Source: Cypionkella psychrotolerans
GTDB taxonomy: Bacteria > Pseudomonadota > Alphaproteobacteria > Rhodobacterales > Rhodobacteraceae
Length of the DNA: 64,000 nucleotides
Assembly (NCBI RefSeq): GCF_001294535.1
Contig: NZ_LGIC01000031.1
Span: 62,001 to 126,000, forward strand
Reading direction: 5' to 3'
Part shown: in pieces, positions 62,447 to 64,000 of the stretch
How the letters are laid out: each line of letters starts with the position of its first letter
How positions within the stretch are numbered: the stretch's first letter is position 1
Notes under the pieces: model-generated
Seen by the model: only the letters and a program-made list of their open reading frames with translations
Told to the model about the DNA's origin: nothing
Database searches by the model: none
Translations under genes and position numbers: made by a program

Positions 62447-64000
62447 TTATTCAGCAGGAACGGCGTTGTTCGCGTTGATCACTGCCCTTGCAGGCTGTGC
62501 GCGCACCGTCATCCACAGGTTAAAGGCCATGATCAGCGCCCCGGTCAGGAACATCCCGCCGCCCAGACCCCGCACTACATACATGGGGAACTTCGCGGCC
62601 ACCGTGTCGGCAAAAGCGTTCACAAGGAAGCCATTGGCATCGACTTCGCGCCACATCAGGCCTTCCATGATCCCGGTCACCCACATCGAGGACGCGTAAA
62701 GCACGATCCCAATCGTCGCCAACCAGAAGTGCCAGCTGACCAGTTTCAGGCTGTAAAGGCTTTCGCGGTTCCACAAACGCGGTGTCAGGAAGTAAAGCGC
62801 CCCGAAAGTGATCATGCCGTTCCAGCCCAAAGCGCCGGAATGAACGTGACCAATCGTCCAGTCAGTGTAATGCGACAGGCTGTTGACGGCCTTGATGCTC
62901 ATCATCGGGCCCTCAAACGTGCTCATGCCGTAGAAGCCGATGGAAACCACCATCATCCGAATGATCGGATCGGTGCGCAACTTGTCCCATGCGCCCGACA
63001 GCGTCATCAGACCGTTGATCATGCCACCCCAGCTTGGCATCCACAGGATGATCGAGAACACCATGCCCAAGGTACCCGCCCATTCCGGCAAAGCGGTGTA
63101 GTGCAAGTGGTGCGGACCGGCCCAGATATACAGAAAGATCAGCGCCCAGAAGTGGATGATCGACAGCTTATAGCTATAGACCGGACGCTCGGCTTGCTTC
63201 GGCACGAAGTAGTACATCATGCCAAGGAAGCCCGCGGTCAAAAAGAAGCCCACCGCGTTGTGGCCATACCACCACTGCGTCATCGCATCCTGCACGCCCG
63301 AGAACACCGGGACCGATTGCGAGGACAGAATACTGACGGGAATAGCCATGTTGTTGACCAAATGCAGCATCGCCACCGTGATGATCATCGATAGCAAGAA
63401 CCAGTTGGCGACATAGATATGCGGTTCACGGCGTTTCCACAGCGTTCCCATGAACACCAAAAGGAAAGCCACCCAAACAATCGTGATCCAGATGTCGATA
63501 TACCAGACGGTTTCGGCATATTCCTTGCCCTGCGTGCCGCCCGTGATGTACGAGGTTGCCGCCAGAACGATCATCAACTGCCAACCCCAGAACACGAACC
63601 AGCCCAGATTGCCGCCCCAAAGCCGCACACCACTGGTGCGTTGCACGATGTAAAACGAGCTCATGATCAGCGCGTTACCGCCAAAAGCGAAGATCACCGC
63701 AGAGGTGTGCAGCGGACGCAGACGACCAAAGTTCAGCACACCATCGGTGATGTTGCCCAGGTTCAGCGACGGAAACGCCAACTGAAATGCAATGACCACG
63801 CCCACCAGAAACCCCACCACGCCCCAGAAGGTCGTCGCAATCACCCCGGCGCGCACCACGCCGTCCATATATTCATTTGCCGGATGCAGCCGCACCTCGC
63901 CCACATGCCGGATCTCCCACAGAAAGGTGAGAGAAGCGGCGATCATGACGACGATTGCGTTCACCATATACGGCAGATCATGCGCGAAATTGGCCGCGAT
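62447..64000 (-). CDS. ccoN: cbb3 oxidase catalytic subunit CcoN, N-terminus outside window
   Basis: 517 codons plus the stop are visible; the frame stays open to the window edge ([17 protein letters not shown]), so the start lies beyond. Metal ligands are present: low-spin heme His in [11 protein letters not shown], CuB His in WYGHNAV and [12 protein letters not shown], and heme His in [14 protein letters not shown]. About 12 helices. CcoN reduces oxygen to water and pumps protons. An apparent ATG at 63967 is internal. The promoter and any FNR box for this operon are outside the window. Confidence 0.96.
   Translation of the reverse strand: MAANFAHDLPYMVNAIVVMIAASLTFLWEIRHVGEVRLHPANEYMDGVVRAGVIATTFWGVVGFLVGVVIAFQLAFPSLNLGNITDGVLNFGRLRPLHTSAVIFAFGGNALIMSSFYIVQRTSGVRLWGGNLGWFVFWGWQLMIVLAATSYITGGTQGKEYAETVWYIDIWITIVWVAFLLVFMGTLWKRREPHIYVANWFLLSMIITVAMLHLVNNMAIPVSILSSQSVPVFSGVQDAMTQWWYGHNAVGFFLTAGFLGMMYYFVPKQAERPVYSYKLSIIHFWALIFLYIWAGPHHLHYTALPEWAGTLGMVFSIILWMPSWGGMINGLMTLSGAWDKLRTDPIIRMMVVSIGFYGMSTFEGPMMSIKAVNSLSHYTDWTIGHVHSGALGWNGMITFGALYFLTPRLWNRESLYSLKLVSWHFWLATIGIVLYASSMWVTGIMEGLMWREVDANGFLVNAFADTVAAKFPMYVVRGLGGGMFLTGALIMAFNLWMTVRAQPARAVINANNAVPAE

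Noticed and set aside
61694-63394. 566-residue plus-strand open frame opposite ccoN/ccoO
   Set aside because: It lies wholly antisense to clear ccoN and ccoO genes and its translation is His/Arg/Gln-rich with no domain. It is a high-GC shadow frame.
1-64000. tRNA, rRNA, integrase, transposase or phage genes
   Set aside because: I looked for cloverleaf-like sequences, DDE or tyrosine recombinase motifs and phage structural genes and saw none in the window.

Overview
The window looks like a chromosomal segment of a marine-type alphaproteobacterium of the Rhodobacteraceae/Paracoccaceae kind. This rests on high-GC codon use, a ccoNOQP plus ccoGHIS cbb3-oxidase block with an FnrL-type box, a glcDEF cluster, a ubiA/rsmE/gshA neighbourhood, and short palindromic intergenic repeats of the sort seen in that group. 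No tRNA, rRNA, CRISPR array, intact insertion sequence or prophage is visible. The segment is mostly core genome with a few inserted accessory genes. The right end cuts ccoN.

Layout. 1-7.2 kb is surface polysaccharide: dTDP-L-rhamnose genes in the order rfbC-B-D-A, a Wzx-like flippase and two coupled glycosyltransferases. 7.3-9.8 kb holds an SGNH hydrolase, a CnoX-like thioredoxin/TPR protein, a Lon-N-domain protein and a Trm112-like protein. 9.8-12.8 kb is a rearranged patch: an AT-rich membrane-protein gene with a 17-bp tandem duplication at its stop, a broken copy of the 3' end of ubiH, a sulfotransferase, and intact ubiH. 12.8-18.8 kb carries an amidase, a class I aminotransferase, ftsK and a small membrane gene. 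18.9-27.7 kb has hyi, a DUF1285 gene, a tightly overlapping MoxR/DUF58/DUF4159/GATase-like operon and a DUF599 gene. 27.7-34.5 kb has glcDEF, a secreted trypsin-like protease, an hsp20 gene with a probable RpoH promoter and ROSE-type RNA thermometer, and a trans-sulfuration enzyme. 34.5-42.6 kb has an ECF sigma factor coupled to a membrane VWA protein, a YEPR-repeat peptidoglycan-binding protein, a cupin, a ygiC/ygiB pair, gabD and a kynurenine-formamidase-like hydrolase. 42.7-53.4 kb has an OmpA-family envelope protein, ubiA, rsmE, gshA, plsY, a dihydroorotase homologue lacking its metal ligands next to pyrB, and a uracil-DNA glycosylase lacking the usual Fe-S cysteines. 53.5-64 kb has a DsbD-alpha-like protein, algH/yqgE, ccoGHIS, a LysR gene with a divergent small ORF, and ccoNOQP.

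How it fits together. The cco genes form a complete microaerobic oxidase set (ccoN cut at the edge) plus its copper/assembly set, but a LysR gene and a small ORF split the two operons. glcDEF feeds glycolate electrons to the quinone pool. ubiA and ubiH make the ubiquinone that such dehydrogenases reduce. The rfb genes supply activated rhamnose to the adjacent polysaccharide genes.

The most notable points are: the dihydroorotase homologue that has lost HxH and the catalytic Asp beside pyrB; the ROSE-like thermometer; the frameshifted ubiH remnant bracketing a sulfotransferase with the real ubiH; three families of palindromic repeats placed at gene ends; the ECF sigma/VWA pair; and a 9-bp inverted-repeat operator candidate in front of glcD.
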